Assembly: GCF_003060825.1 (NCBI RefSeq)
Contig: NZ_CP028922.1
Location: 2,649,001-2,713,000, forward strand
Reading direction: 5' to 3'
From: Paenibacillus sp. CAA11
Lineage (GTDB): Bacteria > Bacillota > Bacilli > Paenibacillales > Paenibacillaceae
Length of the DNA stretch: 64,000 nt
Shown here: positions 15,996-26,033 of the stretch, one piece after another
How the letters are laid out: each line of letters begins with the position of its first letter
Numbering within the stretch: position 1 is the first letter of the stretch
Made by a program: the position numbers and the translations under genes
The notes under the pieces: generated by a model
Database searches by the model: none
Told to the model about the DNA's origin: nothing
What the model saw: the letters and a program-made list of their open reading frames with translations, nothing else

Positions 15996-18440
15996 TCAGC
16001 GTTTTGTCTCCTCACGAACCAGTAAATCTATAATATAATCGTCCTTCGCTACGGAGGCAACAGCCTTGCCGATCGACTTCCGCTCAGCTAATGGAGCCTG
16101 TTCTGAAGTAAATGGAATCATTTGTCCGATCCGAGTCACCGCGGCCAATTGGAGCGGCTCTTTACAATGGAACCCGCCCACAATGTAATTCCCGTTCGGT
16201 TTCACACGCTTGCCTTCCTTGAATTCAAAGGTCTGTATTCCTTTGCCGCCCCGGCTTTGAGTCGCATAATCAAGAAGCAGTGACCGCTTGGCATAACCTA
16301 AATCAGAGATGACTAGAATCTCGCCTTCTTCGCCTTCTACCCATAACGATGCCGCAACTTCATCTTCTGGTCTTAACTGAATCCCGCGAACACCTGCTGC
16401 TACACGGCCCATGCTGGCGACCTCGCTTTCCTGGAAGCGAATAGCCATTCCAAGCTTGGTTAAGAGCAGAATATCTTTGTTGCCTTGGCTTACCTTAACA
16501 GAGATAACTTCATCCTCTTTCCCTACCTTGCATGCAGCAACCGCACCAGACCGCTTGGTCTCATATTCCTTAAGTGCAGTCCGCTTGACTTGCCCCCGCT
16601 TGGTCACAAAGACAAGACTTACTTCCTCTTCGAAGCTTCGTACAGGCAGCACACTAACAATACGATCCTCCTTGGAAAGAGGTATTACATTAACAATGGC
16701 CGTGCCGTTGTCCTTCCACTTAAACTCAGGAATTTGATGAACCGGCAGCAGGAAGTACTGTCCCCGCTGTGTGAAGATCAACAGATTCTCCAATGTGTTC
16801 ACATCAAAGATATACTTGACGTAATCCTGCTCCTTCACACCCGATCCCTCACGCTCCCCGCCAGAACGGGTAAAGGAAAGCATGCTGGTCCGCTTGATAT
16901 ATCCTTCTCCAGAAAGGGTGACAAGCACATCCTCCTGATTGACCAGGACTTCAAGATTCACCTTAAGTTCCTCAACTTCACTTTGAATGACGCAGCGTCG
17001 GTCGATACCATACTTGTCCCGAATCTCCAGCAGCTCCTTCTTGATAACGGAGATCAGCTTCTTCTCACTGTCCAGAATAGCGCGAAGCGCTTGAATCTTC
17101 TTCTGAACATCTGCAAGCTCCTTCTCCAGCTGCGTGATTTCAAGATTAGTAAGCCGGTACAGCTGCAGGGTCAGGATGGAATCCGCCTGGCGCTCACTGA
17201 AGCCGAACATCCATTGCAGATTGTTCTGTGCATCTGCCCGGTTCTTAGAGGCTTTGATGGCTGCGATCACTTCATCCAAAATATTCAGTGCCTTGACCAG
17301 ACCCTCCAAGACATGGGCCCGATCCTCCGCTTTCTCCAGCTCATACTGTGTCCGGTGCGTGACAACCTCTTTTTGGTGAGCAATATAAGCATCAATAATT
17401 TGCTTTAAACCCAGCTGCAGCGGTGTCCGGTTAACAATCGCAACCATATTAAAGTTGTAGTTGACCTGAAGGTCCGTCTTCTTAAGTAAGTAGGCTAGAA
17501 TTCCTTGTGCATCCGCATCCTTTTTCAGCTCGATCACAATGCGAAGCCCTGCCCGTCCGCTCTCGTCACGAACCTCGGCGATCCCCTCAACCTTCTTCTC
17601 CAAACGGATATTCTCCATGGCTGTTACGAGTCGAGACTTCACGACTTGGTAAGGGATCTCGGTTACTACAATTTGCTGCTTGCCCCCCCGAAGCGTCTCG
17701 ATGTCTGTCTTCGATCTTAAGTATATCCGTCCTTTCCCCGTACGATAGGCTTCCCGGATTCCTTCTTCCCCCATAATGATGCCGCCTGTAGGGAAATCCG
17801 GACCCTTCACAATCTCCATCAGCTCTTCAAGCTCAGTTCCCGGCTTCTCCATCAGCCTAATGCACGCATCAATAACTTCCTTCAGGTTATGAGGAGGAAT
17901 TTCCGTGGCAAAACCGGAAGAGATCCCGCTGACCCCATTCACGAGCAGGTTCGGATATCTTGCCGGAAGCACGACCGGCTCCTTGGCCGTATTATCAAAA
18001 TTATCTTTGAACAGAACCGTCCGCTTCTCAATATCCCGAAGCAGCTCTAAGGCAATAGGAGATAGTCTCGCCTCGGTATAGCGCATAGCTGCTGCTGGAT
18101 CATCATCCTGCGAGCCCCAGTTCCCGTGCCCGTCCACGAGCACGTGCCCCATCTTCCACGGCTGCGCCATCCGCACCATGCCCTCATAAATTGAGGAGTC
18201 CCCATGCGGATGATAGTTGCCCATCACATCTCCGACGGTCTTGGCTGACTTCCTGTACGGCTTGTCGGGGGTGTTGCCTGAATCGTACATCGCGTAGAGA
18301 ATCCGGCGCTGCACGGGCTTTAATCCGTCTCTCACATCGGGAATAGCCCGGTCTTGAATAATGTATTTCGAGTATCTTCCAAAACGGTCACCGACCACCT
18401 CTTCTAGATAAGCCGGCAAAAAGCTTTCCAGCATACTCAT
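15996..18440 (-). CDS. parC: DNA topoisomerase IV subunit A
   Basis: The protein has 814 residues, the normal length for ParC of Firmicutes. It cleaves and rejoins DNA to unlink daughter chromosomes, as an A2B2 enzyme with ParE. The catalytic tyrosine is Tyr121 in [10 protein letters not shown]. The quinolone-determining region [12 protein letters not shown] keeps Ser82 and Glu86, the residues found in sensitive enzymes. The C-terminal third is a beta-pinwheel with GxVKRT-type repeats ([19 protein letters not shown]). It lies 11 bases downstream of parE, which together with the sequence separates it from GyrA. Confidence 0.96.
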   Translation of the reverse strand: MSMLESFLPAYLEEVVGDRFGRYSKYIIQDRAIPDVRDGLKPVQRRILYAMYDSGNTPDKPYRKSAKTVGDVMGNYHPHGDSSIYEGMVRMAQPWKMGHVLVDGHGNWGSQDDDPAAAMRYTEARLSPIALELLRDIEKRTVLFKDNFDNTAKEPVVLPARYPNLLVNGVSGISSGFATEIPPHNLKEVIDACIRLMEKPGTELEELMEIVKGPDFPTGGIIMGEEGIREAYRTGKGRIYLRSKTDIETLRGGKQQIVVTEIPYQVVKSRLVTAMENIRLEKKVEGIAEVRDESGRAGLRIVIELKKDADAQGILAYLLKKTDLQVNYNFNMVAIVNRTPLQLGLKQIIDAYIAHQKEVVTHRTQYELEKAEDRAHVLEGLVKALNILDEVIAAIKASKNRADAQNNLQWMFGFSERQADSILTLQLYRLTNLEITQLEKELADVQKKIQALRAILDSEKKLISVIKKELLEIRDKYGIDRRCVIQSEVEELKVNLEVLVNQEDVLVTLSGEGYIKRTSMLSFTRSGGEREGSGVKEQDYVKYIFDVNTLENLLIFTQRGQYFLLPVHQIPEFKWKDNGTAIVNVIPLSKEDRIVSVLPVRSFEEEVSLVFVTKRGQVKRTALKEYETKRSGAVAACKVGKEDEVISVKVSQGNKDILLLTKLGMAIRFQESEVASMGRVAAGVRGIQLRPEDEVAASLWVEGEEGEILVISDLGYAKRSLLLDYATQSRGGKGIQTFEFKEGKRVKPNGNYIVGGFHCKEPLQLAAVTRIGQMIPFTSEQAPLAERKSIGKAVASVAKDDYIIDLLVREETKR

Positions 18441-18451
18441 CCGTTCACCTT

Positions 18452-20431
18452 CTATTCTTCAAACTCTGTAAAATCAACATTCTCGACAATCCAGCGCTTC
18501 CGCGGATCTACCTTGTCTCCCATGAGCGTCGATACACGGCGTTCCGCCTTAGCCGCATCCTCAATCTGAACCTGAAGCAGTGTGCGTGTATCTGGGTTCA
18601 TCGTGGTCTCCCACAATTGCTCAGGATTCATCTCACCCAAGCCCTTGTAACGCTGAAGTTCAAAATTCTTTCCGAATTCCTTCAAGTAGTTCTGCAGCTG
18701 GTCATCGGTCCAGGCATATCGCACTGTCTCCAACTTCCCTGAACGTCTTGTCAGCTTGTAAAGCGGCGGTTGTGCAATATACACGCGGCCGCTATCAATT
18801 AGAGGCTTCATATACCGGTAGAAGAAGGTAAGGAGCAGCACCTGTATGTGAGCGCCATCCGTATCCGCATCCGTCATAATGATGATTTTGGAAAAATTGC
18901 TGTCCTCAACGGAAAATTCCGTCCCTATACCAGCGCCAATCGCTGCAATAATAGCACGATATTCATCGTTCTTCATAATGTCAGCAAGCTTCGCCTTCTC
19001 CGGGTTCATCGGCTTCCCCTTCAGCGGCAAGATCGCTTGAATCTTGGAGTCCCTTCCCTGCTTGGCAGAACCTCCAGCGGAGTCCCCTTCGACAATGAAC
19101 AGCTCGGTTCTGGTGAAGTCCTTCGATTGAGCCGGGGTCAGCTTGCCGCCCAGGTTCGAGCTCTCGCTACGCTTCCTGCCGCTACGCATATCATCCCGCG
19201 CCTTGCGGGCCGCCTCGCGTGCTTTGGAGGCCTGAACCGCCTTCTTAATCAGTACCTGTGCTACCTGTGGATTCTCCTCCAGGAACACCTGAAGCTTCTC
19301 CGATACAACGGCATCCACAGCACTCCGTGCGGAAGCGCTCCCGAGCTGATCCTTCGTCTGTCCAACGAATTCCACTTCAGACATCTTCACACTGATGACC
19401 GCCATCATGCCTTCACGTAAATCTCCGCCTTCAAGGTTCTTATCCTTTTCTTTGAGCATATTTACCTTCCGGGCGTAATCGTTCATTGCCCGGGTGTAGG
19501 CTGTCTTAAATCCTGTCTCATGGGTTCCGCCTCCGCGGGTCGGAATGGAGTTCACGAAGGACACCAGTGTCTCAGTGTAACCCACGTTGTACTGCATGGC
19601 AATCTCTACTTCAATATCGTCACGTTCGGCGCTAAAGTGTATGACATCGTGAAGCACATCCTTGCCTTCATTGAGGAACTCGACGAACTGGCTCGCACCG
19701 CCCTCGTAAAAAAACTCGTCGAAACGGTCGGAGCGCTCATCCTTCAGGGTCACTTTCAGGCCCGAATTCAGAAAAGCAATCTCCTGTAAACGTTCCGCGA
19801 GTGTATCGTAATTCAGTGATATTCCACCTTGAAATACCCGAATGTCTGGCTTAAAAGTGACCTTGGTACCCGTACGATTCGTATTTCCCAGCACTTCAAG
19901 ACCGGTCACGGGCTCACCTACATGCTCTGTCCCCTTCTTATCGACCCAATATTCAAAGCGCATCTTATGGATTTTGCCTTCCCGGTAAATCTCTACTTCC
20001 AGCCATTCAGAGAGGGCATTCGTCACTGAAGCGCCTACACCGTGAAGACCTCCGGATTTCTTATAACCTCCACCGCCGAACTTTCCGCCAGCATGCAGGA
20101 TCGTATATACGACCTGAGGTGTTGGAACACCCGTCTTATGCATTCCTGTCGGAATTCCCCGACCGTTATCAAATACCGTAACCGAACCGTCCTTGTGCAA
20201 GACAATGTCAATCTTCGTACAATATTTGGCAAGATGCTCGTCCACTGCGTTATCCACGATTTCCCAAACCAGATGATGTAATCCCGACGAGCTCGTGCTG
20301 CCGATATACATACCTGGTCTTTTGCGGACCGCGACAAGCCCTTCGAGCACCTGAATGTCGTCCGCGTCGTATCCAGCGGTGCCCGTGTTATTCCCGGAGC
20401 CATCCGCGAACAAATCGATTTGATCGACCAT
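18452..20431 (-). CDS. parE: DNA topoisomerase IV subunit B
   Basis: The protein has 659 residues. It is the ATPase subunit partnering ParC. The GHKL ATPase motifs are [16 protein letters not shown] and the glycine-rich [15 protein letters not shown]. The TOPRIM metal site follows in [17 protein letters not shown], with DADTDGAHI. ParE and GyrB are similar, but adjacency to parC and the short spacing identify this as ParE. The ATG is preceded by AAGGGGGAG. No hairpin separates it from the upstream permease gene (80-base gap), so some read-through is possible. Confidence 0.95.
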   Translation of the reverse strand: MVDQIDLFADGSGNNTGTAGYDADDIQVLEGLVAVRKRPGMYIGSTSSSGLHHLVWEIVDNAVDEHLAKYCTKIDIVLHKDGSVTVFDNGRGIPTGMHKTGVPTPQVVYTILHAGGKFGGGGYKKSGGLHGVGASVTNALSEWLEVEIYREGKIHKMRFEYWVDKKGTEHVGEPVTGLEVLGNTNRTGTKVTFKPDIRVFQGGISLNYDTLAERLQEIAFLNSGLKVTLKDERSDRFDEFFYEGGASQFVEFLNEGKDVLHDVIHFSAERDDIEVEIAMQYNVGYTETLVSFVNSIPTRGGGTHETGFKTAYTRAMNDYARKVNMLKEKDKNLEGGDLREGMMAVISVKMSEVEFVGQTKDQLGSASARSAVDAVVSEKLQVFLEENPQVAQVLIKKAVQASKAREAARKARDDMRSGRKRSESSNLGGKLTPAQSKDFTRTELFIVEGDSAGGSAKQGRDSKIQAILPLKGKPMNPEKAKLADIMKNDEYRAIIAAIGAGIGTEFSVEDSNFSKIIIMTDADTDGAHIQVLLLTFFYRYMKPLIDSGRVYIAQPPLYKLTRRSGKLETVRYAWTDDQLQNYLKEFGKNFELQRYKGLGEMNPEQLWETTMNPDTRTLLQVQIEDAAKAERRVSTLMGDKVDPRKRWIVENVDFTEFEE

Positions 20432-20511
20432 TCATGCTCCCCCTTTATTTACTCTCTATTTAGGATGAAAACTCCCAAATGCAAACAGATGTTTTGTTAT
20501 ACTTGTCCATT

Positions 20512-21510
20512 TTAATTCAATATATCCTGTTTCGTAAAGACAGTGAATGAAACTACGAGCGAAGCTGCCCCCCAAACTGCAAGCACCGCCAGTGAAAATC
20601 CAAGCGTCATCCCCTCTATAGGGGCCGGTGAGCCTGCCAGATAATCAGTCAAATTCAAATTAACCATGAACAGATACTTGGCGCTTTCCCAAGCAGACGC
20701 CATATTCGATAGAATGCTTCCCGCAATGAGAGCTGCCATCATTATGACAATGCTTGCAGCCGTACTGCGCACCAGAACCGATACCATGAAGGCCAGCAAG
20801 GATACGACGACGCTCACAAACCAGATCAGCCCGAGCTGCATGAACAGGTACAGCCATTGCGGCACGGAATGCACGCCGGAAATATCCATATCGGAGCCGC
20901 TCAGCTGAAAGCCCGTGAACACTGGCATATCAAACCCTTGATAACCGAATACAAGCCCCGAGATCAAATAGCATATCACAAAAGCTGAAACTACGATCAG
21001 AGATACGAACATAATCAAGGTAATCAGCTTGCTAAGGAGCACCTTCCATCTTCTAACCGGGCGTGTAAGCAGCATTTTAATGGTCCCACCTATCCGCTCA
21101 GAAGATACGATGTCTGCTCCAACCCCCATAATCAGAAGCGGGATGAACAGGGAGGCGGCATTATTCATAAATTCGCGAGTAAAAGTCACCCCTCCGGGTT
21201 CCTTAGGATTCACGTCATGATCAAGATAATATTTCATCTGCTGAATATAGATCTGACGGTATTTTTTCCATTCATCAGGGACACGGTCGCTGCTAAGTGA
21301 ATTCTGGTTATCCGTAATTGCCTGCTGCAGCTCTCTGCGCCAATCCGCCCCGAACTTGCTTCTGTTGTTCTCCGCAGACTTCATCTGAGCGTATGTGAAC
21401 ATCGGCACCAGGACCAGCAGGACAAGAATTACAACAAGAAATCGTTTTTTCTTGATCATTTTGATCGTTTCATTTTTGATTAACGGCAGAACACTACTCA
21501 ATCGCTTCAC
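20512..21510 (-). CDS. ABC-2 type transporter permease
   Basis: The protein has 332 residues. One membrane span lies near the N-terminus (about 25-41), followed by a roughly 90-residue extracellular region and then five spans between about 120 and 325. This layout is typical of ABC-2 permeases that export drugs, peptides or lipids. The motif ERIGGTIKMLLTRPVRR at about 137-153 is the usual cytoplasmic coupling region. The gene overlaps the ATPase gene by 17 bases, so the two make one transporter. The substrate is unknown. Confidence 0.88.
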   Translation of the reverse strand: MKRLSSVLPLIKNETIKMIKKKRFLVVILVLLVLVPMFTYAQMKSAENNRSKFGADWRRELQQAITDNQNSLSSDRVPDEWKKYRQIYIQQMKYYLDHDVNPKEPGGVTFTREFMNNAASLFIPLLIMGVGADIVSSERIGGTIKMLLTRPVRRWKVLLSKLITLIMFVSLIVVSAFVICYLISGLVFGYQGFDMPVFTGFQLSGSDMDISGVHSVPQWLYLFMQLGLIWFVSVVVSLLAFMVSVLVRSTAASIVIMMAALIAGSILSNMASAWESAKYLFMVNLNLTDYLAGSPAPIEGMTLGFSLAVLAVWGAASLVVSFTVFTKQDILN

Positions 21511-22477
21511 CCTCCGTCATTTCCAAGAACAGCTGTTCCAGTGTAGGATTGATTTTATGCACAGACAGAACTTCGACACCTGCTTCAACCAGACGGGGAA
21601 GCATCTTCGCAATCTGATCTTCCTCCATAATGGCCACCACAGCATTCTTTCCCATGCCAGCAATGATCGCATCATCTAGAATAGACTCCGGATCTTCAAT
21701 AAGTTCAATGCCTGCCTCCTTCATAATCTCCGAACCCTTCTGGGCTATATTGAAATTCCAAACCACATAATTAGAGCTTCCTTGGATCAGCTCATCCACA
21801 TTGCCTACGGCAAGCACGCGCCCTCGGCTAATAATCGCTACCCGGTCACAGAGCAGCTGAATTTCGCTTAGCAAATGGCTTGATACGAAGACCGCCATCC
21901 CCTCCGCTGCCAGCCTGCGGATAAACTCTCTCATCTCCTTAATTCCCTTAGGATCAAGACCATTGGTCGGCTCATCCAAAATCAGCAGCTTAGGTCTGCC
22001 CAGCAGTGCTTGGGCAATGCCGAGACGCTGACGCATCCCCAGAGAATATGTGCGAACCTTATCATGAATCCGCTGTTCCAGTCGAACCGTGTCCACAACC
22101 TCCTGAATCCGCTCCTGGTCAATTCCAGGCTGCATTCTTGCAAAGTGCTCCAGGTTCTCCCAGCCGGTTAAATAGGGATAAACCTCCGGATTCTCTACGA
22201 TGGAGCCCACATAGGCTAATGCTTGTTCAGGATCACGATTGACGTCATAGCCGCAAACCTTAACAGAGCCCTCGGTGGGCTTGATCAAATCAACCAGCAT
22301 ACGGATGGTTGTTGTTTTGCCTGCACCGTTCGGCCCCAGGAAGCCAAAAATTTCACCTGCCCTCACGTCAAAAGTAACATCCTGAATGATCCATTTGCGT
22401 TTGATCTTCTTCTTTAAATGCATTACATCCAGAACGATATCGCGCCGGCTGCTGTCAGATGAGTCATTTGCGACCAT
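21494..22477 (-). CDS. ABC transporter ATP-binding protein
   Basis: The protein has 327 residues. It has Walker A GPNGAGKTT, a signature YSLGMRQRLGIA in place of LSGGQ, Walker B LLILDEPTNGLDP and a switch histidine in VSSHLLSE. About 90 C-terminal residues beyond the catalytic domain probably regulate it. It pairs with the overlapping ABC-2 permease. AAAGGAG precedes the ATG. The spelling of the signature is common in bacitracin/lantibiotic-resistance and YhaQ-like exporters. A 40-base gap without a terminator separates it from the GDSL gene, so all three may be co-transcribed. Confidence 0.9.
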   Translation of the reverse strand: MVANDSSDSSRRDIVLDVMHLKKKIKRKWIIQDVTFDVRAGEIFGFLGPNGAGKTTTIRMLVDLIKPTEGSVKVCGYDVNRDPEQALAYVGSIVENPEVYPYLTGWENLEHFARMQPGIDQERIQEVVDTVRLEQRIHDKVRTYSLGMRQRLGIAQALLGRPKLLILDEPTNGLDPKGIKEMREFIRRLAAEGMAVFVSSHLLSEIQLLCDRVAIISRGRVLAVGNVDELIQGSSNYVVWNFNIAQKGSEIMKEAGIELIEDPESILDDAIIAGMGKNAVVAIMEEDQIAKMLPRLVEAGVEVLSVHKINPTLEQLFLEMTEGEAIE

Positions 22478-22517
22478 GAACTATTACACTCCTTTACTTC
22501 TTTATTTCTTTAACCTC

Positions 22518-23330
22518 TTAATCTAACCCTTGTACGATACGTTCAGCAATTTGCTGATAGCCGTCTCCATTCGGGTGAAAATGATCACCTGAAATATATA
22601 CAGATAGGTTGTTTACAAACAGATCATAGGTAGGTGTGACATTGGCTCCGGCTACCCCATTCACTATATCCAAGGCCACACGGTTCCACCTTGCTACGGC
22701 TTGATTGCCAATCTCCCGCATATCTTTCAGATCAGAAAAGGGATTGTAGAGTCCGATATATACGAGGCGCGCATCCGGGTTAATGGAGTGAATCCGTCCA
22801 ACGATCGTCTTAAGCCGTTTTGAGGCCTCTACAACTGAGGCCTCCAGCTCCTGCTCTGTAGGAAGATCTCCGGTCTGCATCGCTTGCGCCCCTGCAAACA
22901 GATCATTGCCGCCGATAGACAGGAGAATGACGTTAGCTTCCTTGAGCATATGCTGAACCCCTGTCTCCTCCAGCATAGGCACCAGCCGCTGGGTCGTTAG
23001 GCCGTTGATGCCCAGATTGCCCAGCAATTTGACGGTATGCGCCTTATTCTCAGCCTGAAGCAGATCCACTGTCCGGCGGGCAAACCCCTTGCCTTCATCA
23101 TCACCTGTACCTTTTGCCAAAGAATCTCCGATCACAACGACACCCGTCTGACCCGGTGGAAGTCCCGGACTTGTTGCCTTTGGTTCCGCTGCTGTATTTG
23201 TTCCCACAGAATGCTCTGCGGAAGGATTCATAATGTCCCTCACTGCATAAATAAAACCACAAAGCAGCAGGATGGTAGTTACAATTGATGCCACACTTGC
23301 TATCCGCCATATCCATGCCGTTGACCGCAT
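22518..23330 (-). CDS. Membrane-anchored GDSL/SGNH esterase
   Basis: The protein has 270 residues from an ATG that follows GGAGGGATC. Nine further codons upstream belong to an unlikely longer form. One N-terminal membrane span (about 7-30) is followed by a polar linker and an SGNH hydrolase domain. The domain has block I VVIGDSLAKG with the nucleophile Ser, block II NLGINGLTT, block III SIGGNDLF and block V GDHFHPNGDG with the Asp/His pair. It resembles YpmR-type lipase/acylhydrolases, which are exposed on the outer membrane face. The natural ester is unknown. Confidence 0.87.
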   Translation of the reverse strand: MRSTAWIWRIASVASIVTTILLLCGFIYAVRDIMNPSAEHSVGTNTAAEPKATSPGLPPGQTGVVVIGDSLAKGTGDDEGKGFARRTVDLLQAENKAHTVKLLGNLGINGLTTQRLVPMLEETGVQHMLKEANVILLSIGGNDLFAGAQAMQTGDLPTEQELEASVVEASKRLKTIVGRIHSINPDARLVYIGLYNPFSDLKDMREIGNQAVARWNRVALDIVNGVAGANVTPTYDLFVNNLSVYISGDHFHPNGDGYQQIAERIVQGLD

Positions 23331-23479
23331 ATTCTTGATCCCTCCAGCTTGTCTCACGCAATTTCCCTTTATTTAAACGGGTTCATAATTGATGACTTTA
23401 ATAAACATAAAACTTCTTTTCTCATTTTGCAAATCAGCAATTTCTAAATATTTCTCTTTATTCTTCCTACGGCTTCAAT

Positions 23480-23525
23480 AACAAATAAGCCGCCCTCCGG
23501 ATTAACCGAAGGACGACTTATTGTT
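23480..23525 (-). terminator. Terminator of the CAP-domain gene
   Basis: AACAATAAGTCGTCCTTCGG pairs with CCGGAGGGCGGCTTATTTGTT around a short loop. It starts at the stop codon of the CAP gene. The T-tail is short. Confidence 0.75.
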
Positions 23526-24033
23526 ATTTACCTATGAATTCTTGTGACCAAAGCCCGTTATAATAACCGACGCCGATCAAGGTATAATGGGGATTCAATA
23601 TATTCTGCTTATGACCCGAGCTGTTCATCCAATCTTTAACCACTTGCTCTGGTGAGCGCTGCCCTTTAGCCAGATTCTCGCCTGCATATTTAAAAGAGAT
23701 TCCATAAGCGTCCATCATATCGAAAGGTGATCCGTACTTGGAAGAGGTATGGCTAAAATAATTATGAGTATACATGTCAATGGCCTTCGTCTTTGCCAGC
23801 TTAGTCAGATTTGTATGAACCGTAAGCGGCTTTAGTCCTGCCTTCTTCCGTTCTTTATTAACAAGCTGTACAACCTCGGCCGCATAATCACTCTGAATTT
23901 GTGAATAATTTAATTTGGTTGGCACGGACGCCGCAGCCATCGGAGCAGTTAATGAACCTCCTGCTGTGAAGATCATTAATCCCAAAGCAACAGATAATAT
24001 GCCGAGGGTCCGACTTTTTGTGCTCTTTTTCAT
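23524..24033 (-). CDS. Secreted CAP-domain (SCP/PR1) protein
   Basis: The protein has 169 residues from an ATG with GGAAGGGG upstream. The first 35 residues are a Sec signal peptide (basic start, hydrophobic core LGILSVALGLMIFTAGGSL, then Ala-rich cleavage zone). The mature part is a CAP domain: VVQLVNKERKKAGLKPL, the conserved HNYFSHTS, GENLAKGQRSPEQVVKDWMNSSGHKQNILN and a final GVGYYNG. This matches YkwD-type proteins of spore formers. CAP proteins lack a single known activity. The leader upstream (24034-24240) is gene-free, with a small hairpin CTATCCC...GGGATAG at 24208-24230. Confidence 0.88.
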   Translation of the reverse strand: MKKSTKSRTLGILSVALGLMIFTAGGSLTAPMAAASVPTKLNYSQIQSDYAAEVVQLVNKERKKAGLKPLTVHTNLTKLAKTKAIDMYTHNYFSHTSSKYGSPFDMMDAYGISFKYAGENLAKGQRSPEQVVKDWMNSSGHKQNILNPHYTLIGVGYYNGLWSQEFIGK

Positions 24034-24242
24034 GCTGTTTCCCCTTCCGGTATCATTTTCTCCCATTGATAAGGTTTCTTGTCACATTTTAACATGTTTC
24101 AAAGAAGAGGTCATCTTGAAAATGATAGGAAATATCTTAAATCAGCGAGAGCGCCGAACAGAAGCCTTGGTCGCATCCCACTCGGGCGTAAAATAAATCG
24201 GTGGTCCCTATCCCCCAGAGTTTGGGATAGAACTGCCAAACA

Positions 24243-24271
24243 CAAAAAAATCATCCCCAAAAGGGGATGAT
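24243..24271 (-). terminator. Terminator of the purT-GNAT unit
   Basis: ATCATCCCC and GGGGATGAT enclose a 4-base loop, followed by seven T on the minus strand, 18 bases past the stop at 24290. Confidence 0.92.
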
Positions 24272-24289
24272 TCGAGTAACTTGAAGATT

Positions 24290-24745
24290 TTATAAGGTTT
24301 TGCTCAAACGATATCCGTTGCACTCAAAGCCCAAACGCTCATAGAAAGCTGTTGCCTTTACAGAAGGTCCATCAGCCTTGCAGCCAACTAGCAGATGAGA
24401 GGAGCCTAATCTTCTTACCCGGCTCTCAACTTCGTTAACCAGCCTCTTGCCAAGGCCCTGCTTTCGATGTTTCTCATCAATGACCAAAGAAGTGATCTTA
24501 GCGATCGGCTTTGCCATATCTTGAGTCCGTACCACTTCTAAGGCAATAGTACCCACAATAGCTCCATCTACTTCGGCGACCAGCGTAGAATGCTGACTAT
24601 CATTCTCAAGCATGGCCAGCTGCTCCTTCATGACGTTTAGCGTTGTCGGATAATTTAATTGACGCATAAGTGACGTCATTGCTCTCGCATCTTCCGTGCA
24701 GCATTCACGGATCACAAGCATTGGTGCACAAACCTCATTACTCAT
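24290..24745 (-). CDS. GNAT-family acetyltransferase
   Basis: The protein has 151 residues. The ATG overlaps the purT stop as ATGA, with GGTGGAG upstream inside purT, so translation is coupled. The GNAT core is seen in ITSLVIDEKHRKQGLGKRLV (acetyl-CoA loop K-QGLGKR) and FYERLGFECNGYRLSK. It is cytoplasmic. The acceptor is unknown. Coupling to purT suggests shared expression rather than a proven role in purine metabolism. Confidence 0.85.
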   Translation of the reverse strand: MSNEVCAPMLVIRECCTEDARAMTSLMRQLNYPTTLNVMKEQLAMLENDSQHSTLVAEVDGAIVGTIALEVVRTQDMAKPIAKITSLVIDEKHRKQGLGKRLVNEVESRVRRLGSSHLLVGCKADGPSVKATAFYERLGFECNGYRLSKTL

Positions 24746-25923
24746 TCTGGCCACTCCACCTTTATTATACTTGCCGCTTTTTTGGCGTGGAGGCGGGCGG
24801 TCTCCACATTCTCAGATGCACTGAGTGCAACAGCCATCCGGCGTCCTGGCTTACAAACCGGTTTGCCAAAGACGCGAACCTGTGTACGGGGAATCTCCAG
24901 AGCTTCAGCCAGACCGGAAATCATGAAGGTCTCACCTTCACGATCTGCCTTCAAGGTGGCCGAGGCTCCAGGTGTAAGCAAGTGTACTTCATTTACAGGA
25001 AATCCAAGGATAGCACGGACATGCAAAGCAAATTCAGATAAATCTTGTGTCACCATCGTCACCATTCCCGTATCATGCGGGCGAGGAGACACTTCACTGA
25101 ATACAATACCTTGAGCTGTCACGAACAGTTCTACGCCGAATAATCCGTAACCGCCAAGCGCATCCGTCACCTTTCTGGCAATCTCCTCCGCTTCGTGAAG
25201 CTGCGCTTCACTCATTAGATGAGGCTGCCAGGATTCTACATAATCCCCATCCTTCTGGATATGACCGATCGGTGGACAAAATACGGTGCCGGACACAGAG
25301 CGAACGGTAAGCAGCGTTATTTCACTCTCAAAAGGAACAAATGACTCGACAATTACCCGAGTCGTTTTAGCTCTTGCTCCTTCTACGGCTGCAGTCCAGC
25401 TTGCTCTCGCATCTTCGACGGTGCGGCATACCGACTGTCCCTTGCCCGAGGAACTCATCAACGGCTTCACTATGCAAGGTGCGCCAAGTTCCTTCACAGC
25501 AGCCTCCAGTTCTTCAAAGCTGTTCGCAAAACGGTAAGCCGCTGTCGGAAGACCCAGTTCTTCTGCAGCCAGCCTACGGATGCCTTCCCTATCCATGGTC
25601 AAACGGGCAGCCATAGCTGTCGGAACTACGTGAAAGCCTTCAACTTCAAGTTCAAGCAGCGCTTCAGTCGCAATAGCTTCAATCTCCGGAACGATCACAT
25701 CCGGTCGTTCGCTGCGGATCAACCGCTTCAGCGCTTCACCATCCAGCATGTCCATCACATGATGCTCATGGGCAACCTGCATAGCGGGCGCATGGGCGTA
25801 TCGATCTACAGCAATCGTCTTCACACCTAGACGTTGAGCCTCAATAATTACTTCCTTGCCCAATTCACCGCTCCCAAGAAGCAGCATTTTTTTGGGTTTT
25901 TCGCTAAAAGGAGCACCCCACAT
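24742..25923 (-). CDS. purT: Formate-dependent phosphoribosylglycinamide formyltransferase
   Basis: The protein has 393 residues, the standard length. It makes formyl-GAR from GAR, formate and ATP in purine synthesis, bypassing the folate-dependent PurN. It is an ATP-grasp enzyme: N-terminal LLLGSGELGKEV, the ATP-grasp lid region around CIVKPLMSSSGKGQS, ESFVPFESEITLL, and the metal-binding VELFVTAQGIVFSEVSPRPHDTGMVT. GGGGGA lies nine bases before the ATG. No purine riboswitch is recognised in the 110-base gap upstream. It is coupled to the downstream acetyltransferase. Confidence 0.95.
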   Translation of the reverse strand: MWGAPFSEKPKKMLLLGSGELGKEVIIEAQRLGVKTIAVDRYAHAPAMQVAHEHHVMDMLDGEALKRLIRSERPDVIVPEIEAIATEALLELEVEGFHVVPTAMAARLTMDREGIRRLAAEELGLPTAAYRFANSFEELEAAVKELGAPCIVKPLMSSSGKGQSVCRTVEDARASWTAAVEGARAKTTRVIVESFVPFESEITLLTVRSVSGTVFCPPIGHIQKDGDYVESWQPHLMSEAQLHEAEEIARKVTDALGGYGLFGVELFVTAQGIVFSEVSPRPHDTGMVTMVTQDLSEFALHVRAILGFPVNEVHLLTPGASATLKADREGETFMISGLAEALEIPRTQVRVFGKPVCKPGRRMAVALSASENVETARLHAKKAASIIKVEWPE

Positions 25924-26033
25924 TGGCTCAAAATCCCCCTTAGATCATCAAATGACTCTTCTATCTATTTTCAGGGTTTCTTGTGCAGAATGCAAGAGTG
26001 CTCCGCTATAAAATTATGGATTACGACAAAAAG

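Noticed and set aside
16485-17408. Long open frame on the plus strand opposite parC
   Set aside because: It is an antisense shadow of a clear parC gene, with no ribosome binding site and no recognisable protein pattern.
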